From Streptomyces cadmiisoli (lineage in GTDB: Bacteria; Actinomycetota; Actinomycetes; Streptomycetales; Streptomycetaceae): DNA of 64,000 bases. Positions 8,799 to 18,784 of this stretch are shown piece by piece. The notes below the pieces were generated by a model. It was not told the DNA's origin, searched no databases, and saw only the letters and a list, made by a program, of their open reading frames with translations. The stretch's first letter is position 1, and each line of letters opens with the position of its first letter. The position numbers were made by a program, and so were the translations under genes. Location: NCBI RefSeq assembly GCF_003261055.1, contig NZ_CP030073.1, positions 5,208,001 to 5,272,000 on the forward strand, read 5' to 3'.

Positions 8799-9398
8799 AT
8801 GGCTGAGGCCGCAACGGCGCGTCGCAGTCGTCTCACGCCCGCACGCGAGGCCGAGCTCTACGGAGCCGTGCTCGATCTGCTCCGGGAAGTCGGTTACGAC
8901 ACCCTCACCATGGACGCGGTGGCCGCCCGCACGCATTCCAGCAAGGCCACCCTCTACCGCCAGTGGGGCGGCAAGGCCGAGCTGGTCGCGAAGGCGATCC
9001 GGCACTACAAGCCGGGCGGCCTCGCCGACGTCGACACCGGGTCGCTGCGGGAGGACCTGCACGCCCTGGTGGCCCGTGAGGACGACTGCGTCATGGCGCA
9101 GAACGCCGCGCTCATGCGGGGCCTGGCCATGGCCATGCACACCAACCCGGACCTTCTGCGGGCCTTCAAGGAACTGATCGTCGAGCCCGAGATGAACGAG
9201 TTCCACCGGGTGCTGCGGCGTGCCGTCGACCGGGGCGAGGTCCGTGCGGACAACCCCGCGCTGGGCTACGTCGTGCACATGATGCTCGGCGCTTTCACCA
9301 CCCGGTGGCTGATCGACGACCTGCCGCCCACGAACGCCTTCCTCACCTCGTACATCGACGCCGTGATGCTCCCCGCTCTCGGCGTCTCCACCGGCTGA
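8799..9398 (+). CDS. TetR family transcriptional regulator
   Basis: A 199-residue repressor. The N-terminal helix-turn-helix spans about residues 15-60 (LLREVGYDTLTMDAVA, then SSKATLYRQWGGKAELV). The C-terminal ligand domain contains the DLLRAF and FHRVLRRAVDRGEV helices common to TetR_C_33-type efflux regulators. ATG at 8799 is chosen: AGAAGG lies 8 bases upstream. A longer frame from 8724 has no ribosome site and would run through the operator. The MMPL exporter follows on the same strand after 135 bases, so it probably senses a compound that the exporter removes. Confidence 0.88.
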   Translation: MAEAATARRSRLTPAREAELYGAVLDLLREVGYDTLTMDAVAARTHSSKATLYRQWGGKAELVAKAIRHYKPGGLADVDTGSLREDLHALVAREDDCVMAQNAALMRGLAMAMHTNPDLLRAFKELIVEPEMNEFHRVLRRAVDRGEVRADNPALGYVVHMMLGAFTTRWLIDDLPPTNAFLTSYIDAVMLPALGVSTG

Positions 9399-9533
9399 GT
9401 CCCCGCACCTCCACCTCCACCTCAACCTCCACCTGACGCGACCGCTCACGTCGTCGGGACGATCACCCCTGCCTCCCCACGGGTTGATCACCCCTGCCCG
9501 AACACCCCACGACCTGACCGGGAGTACGCCCTC

Positions 9534-11750
9534 GTGGCCACGTTTCTCTACAAACTCGGCCGGCTCGCCTTCCGGCGACGGCATCTCGTCGCCCTGATCT
9601 GGGTCGCGCTGCTGACGCTCGCCGGTGTCGGCGCGGCCAGTGCCCCCGCGGCCGGCAGCGGATCCTTCTCCATCCCCGGCACCGAGGCCCAGAAGGCCTT
9701 CGACCTGCTGGAGGAGCGCTTCCCCGGCACGAGTGCCGACGGAGCGACCGCCCGCGTCGTCTTCAAGGCCCCCGACGGCGGGAAGATGACCGACGCCGGC
9801 CCCCGCGCGACCGTCGAGGAGACCGTCGAGGAGCTGTCGGACGGCTCCGAGGTCGCCTCGGTCGCCGAACCGTACGCCGCGAAGGCGATCAGCCGGGACG
9901 GCACGGTCGCCTACGCGTCGGTGCAGTACGACGCCGCCGGCATGGAGCTCGCGGAGTCGACCAAGGAAGCCCTGGAGGACGCGGCGCAGAACGCGCGGGA
10001 CGCCGGGCTGACCGTGGAGGTCGGCGGTGACGCGCTCCAGGCGGCACCCGAGACCGGCTCCACCGAGATCATCGGTATCGCGGTCGCCGCGGTCGTGCTG
10101 GTCGTCACCCTGGGCTCGCTGGTCGCCGCCGGCCTGCCGCTGCTCACGGCGCTCATCGGCGTGGGCATCGGCGTCTCCACCATCACGGCGCTGGCCGACG
10201 CACTCGAACTCGGCTCCACCACCTCGACGTTGGCCATGATGATCGGCCTCGCCGTCGGCATCGACTACGCGCTGTTCGTCGTCTCCCGCTACCGGGCCGA
10301 ACTCGCCGAGGGCCGCGACCGCGAGGAGGCCGTCGGCCGCGCCGTCGGCACGGCGGGCTCGGCGGTGGTCTTCGCGGGCCTGACCGTCGTGATCGCCCTG
10401 GCCGGTCTCGCGGTCGTGAACATCCCGATGCTGACCAAGATGGGCCTCGCGGCGGCGGGCACCGTCGTCATCGCCGTACTGATCGCGCTGACCATGATCC
10501 CCGCGCTGCTCGGCTACGCCGGCCGCAGGGTCCAGCCGGCCGGCGCCCGGAGCAGGCTGCTCGGCGGCCGCGGGTCCGAGGGTGCCGGGAGCCGGCCGAA
10601 CATGGGCACGCGCTGGGCGAGCTTCGTCGTCCGCCGTCCGCTCGCCGTCCTGCTGCTCGGTGTCATCGGCCTGGGCGCCGCCGCGGTGCCGGTCGGCTCC
10701 CTGGAACTGGGCCTGCCGGACGACGGCTCGCAGCCGACGTCGACCACCCAGCGCCGGGCCTACGACCTGCTCTCCGAGGGCTTCGGCCCCGGCTTCAACG
10801 GCCCGCTGCTGGTCGTGGTGGACGCCCGCGCCAGCGACGACCCCGAGGAGGCCGCCACCACGGTGACCGGCGAGGTCGAGGAGATGGCGGGTGTCACCAC
10901 GGTGACCCCGGCGCGGCCCAACAAGGCCGGTGACACCTTCACCATCACCGTGATCCCGGACTCCAAGCCCTCCTCGACCCAGACCGAGGACCTGGTCCAC
11001 GCGATCCGCGACGCGGGCACCGGCATCGAGGCGGACTCGGGTGCGCACGTGCTGGTCACCGGGTCCACTGCGATGAACATCGACTTCTCGCAGCGGATGA
11101 ACGACGCGCTGGTCCCGTACCTGGCCCTGGTGGTCGGCCTCGCGTTCCTGCTGCTGATCGCCGTCTTCCGGTCGATCCTCGTCCCGCTCAAGGCGGCCCT
11201 CGGGTTCCTGCTGAGCGTGCTGGCGGCGCTCGGCGCCGTGGTCGCGGTCTTCCAGTGGGGCTGGCTCGCCGGGCTCATCGGTGTCGAGGAGACCGGCCCG
11301 ATCATGTCGATGATGCCGATCTTCATGGTGGGCGTGGTCTTCGGTCTCGCGATGGACTACGAGGTCTTCCTCGTGACCCGGATGCGGGAGGCCCACGTCC
11401 ACGGCGAGAAGCCCGGCCAAGCCGTGGTGACCGGCTTCCGGCACGGCGCGCGGGTGGTCGCCGCCGCCGCGGTGATCATGATCGCGGTGTTCGCCGGCTT
11501 CATCGGCTCCGGCGAGTCCATGGTGAAGATGATCGGCTTCGGCCTCGCGGTGGCCGTCTTCTTCGACGCGTTCGTGGTCCGCATGGCCGTCGTCCCGGCG
11601 GTCCTCGCCCTGCTCGGCGGCAAGGCGTGGTGGCTGCCGAAGTGGCTGGACCGCGTCCTGCCCGACGTGGACGTCGAGGGCGAGGGCCTGCGCACGATGT
11701 CCGGCCCGGACCGCGCGGCCGGCGAGGAGAAGCAGCTGGTGCGCGCCTGA
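9534..11750 (+). CDS. MMPL family transporter
   Basis: A 738-residue inner-membrane exporter of the RND/MMPL family. TM1 is at about residues 18-40; a periplasmic domain follows; then a five-helix bundle from about 180 to 335 with GLAVGIDYALFVVSRYR (the family's GxxxDY motif). The architecture repeats: TM7 near 370, a second external domain, and a second bundle containing GLAMDYEVFLVTRMRE. Both Asp-Tyr pairs used for proton relay are present. Relatives export lipids, drugs or pigments in exchange for protons. GTG at 9534 has GGAG 9 bases upstream. It lies downstream of tetR, its likely regulator, and ends before a strong hairpin. Confidence 0.9.
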   Translation: MATFLYKLGRLAFRRRHLVALIWVALLTLAGVGAASAPAAGSGSFSIPGTEAQKAFDLLEERFPGTSADGATARVVFKAPDGGKMTDAGPRATVEETVEELSDGSEVASVAEPYAAKAISRDGTVAYASVQYDAAGMELAESTKEALEDAAQNARDAGLTVEVGGDALQAAPETGSTEIIGIAVAAVVLVVTLGSLVAAGLPLLTALIGVGIGVSTITALADALELGSTTSTLAMMIGLAVGIDYALFVVSRYRAELAEGRDREEAVGRAVGTAGSAVVFAGLTVVIALAGLAVVNIPMLTKMGLAAAGTVVIAVLIALTMIPALLGYAGRRVQPAGARSRLLGGRGSEGAGSRPNMGTRWASFVVRRPLAVLLLGVIGLGAAAVPVGSLELGLPDDGSQPTSTTQRRAYDLLSEGFGPGFNGPLLVVVDARASDDPEEAATTVTGEVEEMAGVTTVTPARPNKAGDTFTITVIPDSKPSSTQTEDLVHAIRDAGTGIEADSGAHVLVTGSTAMNIDFSQRMNDALVPYLALVVGLAFLLLIAVFRSILVPLKAALGFLLSVLAALGAVVAVFQWGWLAGLIGVEETGPIMSMMPIFMVGVVFGLAMDYEVFLVTRMREAHVHGEKPGQAVVTGFRHGARVVAAAAVIMIAVFAGFIGSGESMVKMIGFGLAVAVFFDAFVVRMAVVPAVLALLGGKAWWLPKWLDRVLPDVDVEGEGLRTMSGPDRAAGEEKQLVRA

Positions 11751-11773
11751 CGTTCGGCATCCGGCACCGGGCC

Positions 11774-11816
11774 GGCCGGTGAGGGTTCCGTGGGGACGGG
11801 GCAGCCCTCACCGGCC
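11774..11816 (+). terminator. hairpin terminator after the MMPL gene
   Basis: GGCCGGTGAGGG and CCCTCACCGGCC form a perfect 12-bp stem around a 19-base loop, starting 23 bases after the MMPL stop, and followed by CTCTTCGTG. Confidence 0.75.
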
Positions 11817-11944
11817 TCTTCGTGCGCGGGTCCGTCAACACCGGTGCGGTGTATGGAGGTTGACGTTCCCTCACCCGCGGTGCGCGGAGCGCCGTATCCG
11901 AATCCGGTCGCATGTGCCGTACACGTACCGCTAGCGTGCGGGCC

Positions 11945-12442
11945 ATGACCACTTCCGACTCCGCAGCCCACCCCCGCTTCGCCGCGGCCCTCGGCGAGCT
12001 GGGCCTCGACCGGCTGCACACCCGGATCCGCCGCTTCCCGGACGCCACCCGCACCGCCGCCGAGGCCGCGGCGGCGATCGGCTGCGAGCTGAGCCAGATC
12101 TGCAAGTCCCTGATCTTCGCCGCGGACGGCGTACCGGTGCTGGTGCTCATGGACGGGGCGTCCCGGGTCGACGTGGAGCGGGTCCGCGAGGAACTCGGTG
12201 CCGAACGGGTCACCCGGGCCCAGGCGGACGTCGTACGGGAGACCACGGGGTACGCGATCGGCGGCGTACCGCCCTTCGGGCACCGGACGAGGACGCGGGT
12301 CCTGGCCGACCGGTCGCTGCTCGCGCACGACGTCGTGTGGGCCGCGGCGGGCGATCCGCACGCCGTGTTCCCCATGGCACCCGGGGAGTTGATCGCCCAC
12401 GCCGGTGCCGCGCTGGTGGACGTGCGCGAGCGGACCGCGTGA
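11945..12442 (+). CDS. YbaK/EbsC-type aminoacyl-tRNA deacylase
   Basis: A 165-residue protein with the YbaK fold. Recognisable elements are a CELSQICKSLIF segment with the conserved catalytic Lys, a VLVLMDGASRVD strand, GYAIGGVPPFGH (the GGxxPxG signature of the family), and the C-terminal FPMAPGELI strand. Family members hydrolyse mischarged tRNAs such as Cys-tRNA(Pro) in trans. ATG at 11945 lacks a strong ribosome site; a CTAGCG element just upstream may make the transcript nearly leaderless. The stop overlaps the next gene's GTG by 4 bases, so the two are coupled. Confidence 0.82.
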   Translation: MTTSDSAAHPRFAAALGELGLDRLHTRIRRFPDATRTAAEAAAAIGCELSQICKSLIFAADGVPVLVLMDGASRVDVERVREELGAERVTRAQADVVRETTGYAIGGVPPFGHRTRTRVLADRSLLAHDVVWAAAGDPHAVFPMAPGELIAHAGAALVDVRERTA

Positions 12443-13284
12443 CGCCGCTGGTCACCGCCGCGGTACTCGCGGCCGCGGTCACCCACGCCGGGTGGAACGC
12501 CATCGCGCACCGCATCACCGACAAACTGGTCGGGTTCACGCTCATCTCGGGCGGCGGGCTGCTGATCGGGCTGGCGGCCGTGCCGTTCGTGGCGTTCCCG
12601 GCGGCGGCCGCGTGGCCGTACCTGTTCACCTCGGCCGCCATTCACATCGTGTACTACGCGCTGCTGATGAGGTCGTTCCGGCTCGGCGACTTCGGGCAGG
12701 CCTATCCCATCGCGCGCGGCACCGCGCCGCTGGTGGTCACCGCCCTCGCGGCGGTCTTCGCGCACGAGGTGCCGGACGGCTGGGCCGCCGCGGGGATCGC
12801 GCTGTCCTGTGCCGGACTGACCGGGGTCGCGCTGTGGGGACTGCGCGGACGCCGCCCCGACTGGCCGGCGATCGGCGCGGCGCTCGCCACCGGGGCGACC
12901 ATCGCCGCGTACACCCTGGTCGACGGGCTGGGCGTACGGGCCTCGGGTTCGCCGCTGGGGTACATCGCCTGGCTGATGGCGTTGCAGGGCAGCCTGATCC
13001 CGGCATACGCCCTGTACCGCTGGCGCGCTGAAGCGCCCCGGCTGCTGGCGCCCTTCGCCCGCCTCGGACTGCTCGGCGCCGCGATGTCGGTCGCCGCGTA
13101 CGCGCTCGTGCTCTGGGCCCAGACCGAGGCCGAACTCGCGCCCATCGCCGCGCTGCGCGAGTCCTCGATCCTGGTGGGCGCGGCCATCGGTGCGGTGGTC
13201 TTCAAGGAGCGGTTCGGTCTGCCGAGGATGGCCGCCGCCGGGCTGCTGGTGATCGGGATCGGGCTGATACTGCATTCCGGGTGA
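12439..13284 (+). CDS. EamA/DMT superfamily transporter
   Basis: A 281-residue integral membrane protein with about ten predicted helices arranged as two EamA repeats. The first repeat includes THAGWNAIAHR and the FRLGDFGQAYPIARGTAPL segment, the second ends with ALRESSILVGAAIGAVVFKERFG, a characteristic DMT signature. The family moves small metabolites across the cytoplasmic membrane. The substrate cannot be read from the sequence. GTG at 12439 overlaps the deacylase stop by 4 bases. Confidence 0.85.
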   Translation: MTPLVTAAVLAAAVTHAGWNAIAHRITDKLVGFTLISGGGLLIGLAAVPFVAFPAAAAWPYLFTSAAIHIVYYALLMRSFRLGDFGQAYPIARGTAPLVVTALAAVFAHEVPDGWAAAGIALSCAGLTGVALWGLRGRRPDWPAIGAALATGATIAAYTLVDGLGVRASGSPLGYIAWLMALQGSLIPAYALYRWRAEAPRLLAPFARLGLLGAAMSVAAYALVLWAQTEAELAPIAALRESSILVGAAIGAVVFKERFGLPRMAAAGLLVIGIGLILHSG

Positions 13285-13418
13285 GGCCGGACCCCCGGCC
13301 GCGGGACGGTGAGGGCGGCGCGGACCGCGGCGCCGGTGCGACGGGAACGCGACAACCCCGGCACCGAAGGCGCACTCTGGAAACAAGCCTGGAGACAGGC
13401 GTTCCGGAGGTGATCACC

Positions 13419-13697
13419 GTGACGACGCAGACCACTGTGGGATGGCATGTCGAGCTGGAGTTCGAGGAGGACGACCTGCACACCAAATCGGCGGCACTGG
13501 TGCGCCTGCCCGACGGGTCCGAGGTCCGGGCCCACGGGCATGCCAGCCGGCACCACACCGACGAGAACCAGCCGAGGGTCGGCGAGGAGATAGCGGGGGC
13601 GAGGGCACTCAACGAACTCGCCATGCTGCTGCTCACCAAAGCGCACGACGAGATCGACGCGGTGACCGGTCGCACCTCGCACCCGATCCACGTCTGA
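13419..13697 (+). CDS. DUF1876 domain protein
   Basis: A 92-residue cytoplasmic protein that is essentially one DUF1876 domain: VGWHVELEFEED at the start, ALVRLPDGSEVRAHGHASRH in the middle, and EEIAGARALNELAMLLL plus AHDEIDAVTG at the end. Actinobacterial genomes carry several copies; the fold is thought to be a compact alpha/beta structure and the role is unknown. The GTG start has a near-consensus GGAGG 8 bases upstream. The gene stands alone, 134 bases from its neighbours on either side. Confidence 0.85.
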   Translation: MTTQTTVGWHVELEFEEDDLHTKSAALVRLPDGSEVRAHGHASRHHTDENQPRVGEEIAGARALNELAMLLLTKAHDEIDAVTGRTSHPIHV

Positions 13698-13831
13698 GCG
13701 CCCGATCCGCGTCCGACCGTCCGGCCCGTGACCGCGAAGGGCCCGGGGCTGGTCGCCCGACCGGGCGAAATGCCCTGGCAAAACGGGTCAGCGACGGGTT
13801 CACGAAGGTGGCGGCGCGGCACCATCCGCGC

Positions 13832-14353
13832 ATGACGCAACAGTCTCTGAGCCGACGCCGCGCGCTCGGTACCGCCGCCGCCACCGGTCTGGCGGCCCTG
13901 TTCACCGCGGGTGCCGCCCGGGCGGCCTCCTCCGCCCGGCCGGCCCCGCTGGCCGCCGGGACGTACACCATCGCCCTCGGCCCCGGGAACCTCCTCACCG
14001 CCGGGCGGATCAACGAGCCCCTCGTCATCCTGCCGCCCGGTCACGAGGCACAGGAGTGGGAGGTGGTGGCGCTCACCCACGGCAACATCGCCCTGCGGAA
14101 CCTCGGCGGCAACGTCTACATGGGGCACCAGGGCACGTTCCACCCCCACCGGTTCGCCGTGGCGACCACCACCCCGTTCGAATGGGGCCTCGCCCCGAGC
14201 GGCGCCTTCGGCGGGTTCCGTGTGACGGCCCCGGGCAGTGATCTGGTGCTCGGCCAGAGCCCGTTGCTGGTCTCCCCGCTCCGGGTCGACCTCCAGTACC
14301 GGCGGGAGGCCGATCTGCGTCAGGCGTGGCAGTTCCGGCCCGTCACGAACTGA
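13832..14353 (+). CDS. Tat-exported protein, possible I66-type inhibitor fold
   Basis: A 173-residue protein whose first 31 residues are a twin-arginine signal: SRRRALGTAAATGLAALFTAGAARA-type sequence with AxA cleavage. The mature part is about 140 residues of beta-rich sequence (GTYTIALGPGNLL, EAQEWEVVALTHGNIALRN, EWGLAPSGAFGGFRV), reminiscent of beta-trefoil serine proteinase inhibitors of family I66; I hold that as tentative. It should be secreted and fold before export. Its last 11 bases overlap the end of the convergent hydrolase gene. Confidence 0.7.
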   Translation: MTQQSLSRRRALGTAAATGLAALFTAGAARAASSARPAPLAAGTYTIALGPGNLLTAGRINEPLVILPPGHEAQEWEVVALTHGNIALRNLGGNVYMGHQGTFHPHRFAVATTTPFEWGLAPSGAFGGFRVTAPGSDLVLGQSPLLVSPLRVDLQYRREADLRQAWQFRPVTN

Positions 14354-15551
14354 CCGCCGCCGCCGCGCGGCCCGGCCCACCGGACGGGCCCCCGGCGACG
14401 GCTTCGCGCACCGCCCGGACCAGCGCCTGCGCCCTCGGGTCCGCCGTCACGCTCCGGTGGAAGCCGTTCGTCACATAGCCGAACGCGATGCCCGAGTCCG
14501 GGTCGGCGAAGCCGAGGGCACCGCCCCGGCCGGGGTGGCCGAAGGACGCGGGCGACAGCAGCGGGGACGCGGTGCCGTGCAGCATGTGGCCGAGGCCGTA
14601 CCGGGTGGGGACGACCAGGGTGCGGTCGGGACCGGCGGACTGCTCGGTGCGGGCGAGCGTCGTCGTCCCCGGCGTGAACAGGCGCCGTCCGCCGTCCACC
14701 TCGCCGATCAGCGCGGCGTACACACGGGCCAGTCCGTCGGCGGTGGCGATGCCGTTGGAGGCGGGGAGGGCGGCCGCGCGATAGGCGGGGTCGTTCTCGT
14801 CGGGCAGCGGTGTGATCGCGGCGAAGGCACGGCGGGTGAGGGAGCCGGGATCGGCGTACGCGTCGGCCACGGCACGCTTCGGACGGGTCCGCAGCCCGCC
14901 GGCCGCGGCCGCCTCCGGTATCTGTCCGACGCGTCCGGCCCGCGCGGCCCGGTCCGCGGGCAGCCCGAGCCACAGATCGGCGCCGGCCGGTCCCGCGACC
15001 TCGTCCGCGATCCACTCGCCGACCGGCCGCCCGGTGACCCGGCGCACCAGTTCGCCGATCAGCCAGCTGAAGGTCTGCGCGTGGTAACCGTGGTCGGTCC
15101 CCGGCTCCCACACCGGGGCCTGCGCGGCGACCGCGGCGGCGCCCGCGTCCGGGTCGGCCGCCTCCCGCGGGGTCAGCGGGCGGTCCAGCACCGGCACCCC
15201 GGCCCGGTGGGAGAGCAGATGCCGGACGAGCGTCCGGTCCTTGCCGGCGGCCTTGTACTCCGGCCACCACTCACCGACCGGCGCGTCCAGGTCCAGTTCG
15301 CCGCGCTGGTGCAGCAGCAGGACCGCGGCGGCGGCGACGCCCTTCGTCGCGGACCGCACGATCTGGGCGGTGCCCCGCTGCCACGGCTCGGCGCCGTCGA
15401 AGTCGCGTGTGCCGCCCCACAGGTCGACGACCTTGCGCCCGTCGCGGTACACGGCCACCGCGGCACCGCGGTCCCCGAGCGTCTCGAAGTTCCTGACGAA
15501 CGCCGTCCTGACCGGCTCGAAGCCCTCGGCGACCGTGCCGTCCACCTTCAC
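14343..15551 (-). CDS. beta-lactamase-fold serine hydrolase (class C type)
   Basis: A 402-residue member of the class C beta-lactamase/esterase family. The SATK tetrad near residue 67 supplies the nucleophilic Ser and Lys, YHAQ near residue 156 replaces the usual YxN, and FGHPGRGG near the end stands for the third motif. There is no signal peptide, so it is likely a cytoplasmic esterase or LACTB-like enzyme, not an antibiotic-resistance protein. GTG at 15551 is chosen because GGAGT lies 6 bases upstream; the longer frame from 15575 has none. Confidence 0.85.
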   Translation of the reverse strand: MKVDGTVAEGFEPVRTAFVRNFETLGDRGAAVAVYRDGRKVVDLWGGTRDFDGAEPWQRGTAQIVRSATKGVAAAAVLLLHQRGELDLDAPVGEWWPEYKAAGKDRTLVRHLLSHRAGVPVLDRPLTPREAADPDAGAAAVAAQAPVWEPGTDHGYHAQTFSWLIGELVRRVTGRPVGEWIADEVAGPAGADLWLGLPADRAARAGRVGQIPEAAAAGGLRTRPKRAVADAYADPGSLTRRAFAAITPLPDENDPAYRAAALPASNGIATADGLARVYAALIGEVDGGRRLFTPGTTTLARTEQSAGPDRTLVVPTRYGLGHMLHGTASPLLSPASFGHPGRGGALGFADPDSGIAFGYVTNGFHRSVTADPRAQALVRAVREAVAGGPSGGPGRAAAAVSS

Positions 15552-15645
15552 GTCCGTACTCCGTTCCGCTCGCACCCTGCGACGATGGCTGCAACGCGCC
15601 CGCGGGGCCGGCGATTCCCCTCGCCGGAAGGTGTGCGCCGAGGTG

Positions 15646-16400
<755 letters not shown>

Positions 16401-16413
<13 letters not shown>

Positions 16414-17162
16414 CCCAGCAGGCAGACGACGAGGGCGGTGAGGGGGAGGGCGAGGGCGTACGACCACTGCGCCCGGGACGCGGTCACCTCGTCGATCACC
16501 GGCATGACACCGGCGTACCCGCGGCTGACCATGGCGAGGTGCACGCGCTCGCCGCGTTCGTAGGAGCGGATGAACAGCGCCCCGGCGGACTTCGCCAGCA
16601 CTCCCCAGTGCCGCAGGCCACGGGCCTCGAAGCCGCGGGACTCGCGCGCGATCCGCATCCGCCGCATCTCGTCGGTGATGAGGTCGCCGTAGCGGATCAT
16701 GAAGGAGGCGATCTGCACCAGCAGCGGCGGCAGTCTGAGCCGCTGCAATCCGAGCAGCAGCTGGCGCAGTTCGGTGGTGGAGGCCAGCAGTACGGAGGCG
16801 GCGACGCCCAGCGTGCCCTTGGCGAGCACGTTCCAGGCGCCCCACAGTCCGCTGACGCTGAGCGACAGGCCCAGCACGTCGACCCGCTCGCCCTCCGCGA
16901 CGAACGGCAGCAGTACGGCGAACGCGACGAACGGCACCTCGATCAGCAGCCGTTTGAGCAGAAACCCGGCCGGTACGCGCGCGACGGCCGCGACGACGCC
17001 CAGCAGCACGGCGTACGCCGCGAACGCCCACATCGCCTCGCGCGGCGTGGACACCACCACGAGGACGAAGGCGAACGTCGCGGCGAGCTTGGTGTGCGGC
17101 GGCAGGGCGTGCACGGGCGACGAACCCGCCCGGTAGAGCTTGTGGGCGTGCCCGGCACCCAT
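16401..17162 (-). CDS. cbiQ: ECF transporter transmembrane T component (CbiQ-like)
   Basis: A 253-residue membrane protein with four to five hydrophobic stretches. The two coupling signatures of T components are present: the ARESRGFEARG-type motif (Ala-Arg-Gly class) at about residues 168-178 and the MVSRGYAG motif at about 212-219, which dock on the ATPases. It couples ATP hydrolysis to movement of the CbiM substrate unit. It starts 1 base after the cbiM stop and overlaps cbiO. Confidence 0.88.
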
Positions 17163-17163
17163 G

Positions 17164-18225
17164 TCAGACGCTCGTGCCGGCCGGGGACACGTCGGTCCCC
17201 TCGGCGTCGCCGCGCCGGCGGCGCACCGACCAGAAGACCGCGCTGCCCGCGACGACGGTGACGCCGACGCCGATCACGCCCGCGAGGCCGCCGGACAGCC
17301 GGGCGTCGTCGACGCTGCTGACGCCGTAGTCGGCGAGCGGGGAGTCGGCGTTGGCGTGCTCCTCGGCGGACTCGGCGAATCCCTTGTCCTCGGCGACCTT
17401 CTCCAGACCGTCGGGGCTGGCGGAGGCGTAGAAGCTCACGAACCCGGCGAGGACGAGGGAGGTGACCAGGCCGCCGGCCCACAGGGTGCGCCGGGAGGTG
17501 CGGGCGGCGGGCGCCGCGACCGGGTCGGCGGCGGGGGCGTCGACGAGTTCGCCGCCGACCCGCAGCTTCAGCGGCTGCCGCAGATCGCGGGCGCCGTACA
17601 CCAGGTCCGGGCGTACGGCGATGACGGCGCCGACGGTGAGCGCGGTGATCACGGCCTCGCCGATGCCGATGAGGACGTGGACGCCGCCCATGGCGGCGGC
17701 GACCTTCCCGATCGAGACGTCGGTGGTGCCGCCGACGGCGTAGAACAGGGTGAAGGCGAGCGCGGCGGCGGGCACCGAGATCACCGCGGCGACGAAGGAC
17801 GCCGCCGTGACGGTGCGCCGGCCGCGCGGCAGCACCTTCACCAGGCCGCGGAAGACGATGTAGGCGACGGCGACACCGACGATCGACATGTCGGTGATGT
17901 TCACGCCCAGCGCGGTCAGGCCGCCGTCCGCGAAGAGGATGCCCTGCATGAGCAGGACGACGGATATGCACAGCATGCCGGTGTAGGGGCCGACGAGTAT
18001 CGCGGCGAGGGCGCCGCCAAGCAGATGCCCGCTGGTCCCGGCCGCGACCGGGAAGTTGAGCATCTGGACCGCGAAGATGAACGCCGCCACGAGTCCGGCC
18101 AGCGGTGCCGTCCGCTCGTCGAGCTCGCGGCGCGCGCCGCGCAGGCTCACGGCGACGGCGCCCGCGGCGACGACTCCGGCTACCGCGGAGGTGGGGGCGT
18201 CGATGAATCCGTCAGGTACATGCAC
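17164..18225 (-). CDS. cbiM: ECF cobalt/nickel substrate component, CbiM-PDGLE fusion
   Basis: A 353-residue fusion. The first 220 residues are CbiM/NikM: MHVPDGFID with the metal-binding N-terminal His2, the NFPVAAGTSGHLLGG motif with a second conserved His, and six to seven helices. The last 110 residues, after a short Ala-rich linker, form a CbiN/NikN-like PDGLE domain (ASPDGLEKVAED followed by a final helix and an RRRRG tail). Joined M and N parts are common in actinobacteria. Sequence alone does not separate Co from Ni; the Nur-like box upstream favours nickel. First gene of cbiMQO. Confidence 0.88.
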   Translation of the reverse strand: MHVPDGFIDAPTSAVAGVVAAGAVAVSLRGARRELDERTAPLAGLVAAFIFAVQMLNFPVAAGTSGHLLGGALAAILVGPYTGMLCISVVLLMQGILFADGGLTALGVNITDMSIVGVAVAYIVFRGLVKVLPRGRRTVTAASFVAAVISVPAAALAFTLFYAVGGTTDVSIGKVAAAMGGVHVLIGIGEAVITALTVGAVIAVRPDLVYGARDLRQPLKLRVGGELVDAPAADPVAAPAARTSRRTLWAGGLVTSLVLAGFVSFYASASPDGLEKVAEDKGFAESAEEHANADSPLADYGVSSVDDARLSGGLAGVIGVGVTVVAGSAVFWSVRRRRGDAEGTDVSPAGTSV

Positions 18226-18245
18226 CGTTCGATGATAGTGGCTTA

Positions 18246-18262
18246 ATGCGAACCTCTTGCAA
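18246..18262 (-). promoter_or_regulatory. candidate Nur (nickel regulator) box upstream of cbiMQO
   Basis: Read towards cbiM the site is TTGCAA-GAGGT-TCGCAT, 4 matches in 6 in the second half to the Streptomyces Nur consensus TTGCaa-N5-ttGCAA, with the exact 5-base spacing. It lies 21 bases upstream of the cbiM ATG. No cobalamin riboswitch fits in this short leader. Confidence 0.45.
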
Positions 18263-18403
18263 GAGCGAGTCCATGTCTTGTGCTAAGCGGTTCTACGCGC
18301 GAGATCCACCCGCCCGAAGGGCGAAAACCAGGAAATGTGCGACATTGGACGCAAAGCGGATTGGCAGCTTCCGCTCCGACTGCGCAGGGTAAGGGGCTGT
18401 CCG

Positions 18404-18760
18404 ATGTCTGTAGTGGAGCAGTACGCGCGAGCCCGCATGGTCACCGACACCGACGTCCAGGTGCTGGAGGAACGGGGAGCGGTTCCGGTCGTGCTGCGCT
18501 ACGACCCCGACCTCGATCCGCGCTCGGTCCGCATCGGACTGCCCGGCCCGCACGAGTGGACCTTCTCCCGGGCCCTCCTCGAACAGGGCCTGCGCGCACC
18601 GGCCGGCGACGGCGACGTCCGGGTCTGGCCGTGCGGGCGTGTACAGGTCGTGGTCGAGTTCCACTCCGCGCAGGGCACGGCAGTGGTCCAGTTCGAGTCG
18701 AAGACGCTGATCCGCTTCCTGCGGCGGACCTACCAGGTGGCGACACCGGTGGCCGGCTGA
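18404..18760 (+). CDS. ssgE: SsgA-like sporulation protein, probably SsgE
   Basis: A 118-residue SsgA-like protein. Family landmarks are the short strand VPVVLRYDPDLD, the central WTFSRALLEQGL, the VRVWPC segment, and the C-terminal LIRFLRRTYQ motif. SALPs steer peptidoglycan synthesis and autolysis during sporulation division; SsgE is reported to influence correct spore separation. The paralogue call rests on position, next to two MecA_N-type penicillin-binding proteins and pmt, as I recall for S. coelicolor ssgE. ATG at 18404 has AAGGGG 7 bases upstream. Confidence 0.75.
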   Translation: MSVVEQYARARMVTDTDVQVLEERGAVPVVLRYDPDLDPRSVRIGLPGPHEWTFSRALLEQGLRAPAGDGDVRVWPCGRVQVVVEFHSAQGTAVVQFESKTLIRFLRRTYQVATPVAG

Positions 18761-18784
18761 CCCGGGTCCGGCCCGGCCCGCCGT

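Noticed and set aside
8733..11444. A 903-codon open frame on the - strand across tetR and the MMPL gene
   Set aside because: Composition is His/Asp/Arg/Gly-rich with no domains; both + strand genes have clear motifs and ribosome sites.
14343..15551. Beta-lactam resistance gene
   Set aside because: No export signal and the YxN motif is replaced by YHAQ; this is the esterase/LACTB-like branch.
18226..18403. Cobalamin riboswitch upstream of cbiM
   Set aside because: Only 178 bases separate cbiM and ssgE and no B12-box core sequence is visible; a Nur-like box fits better.
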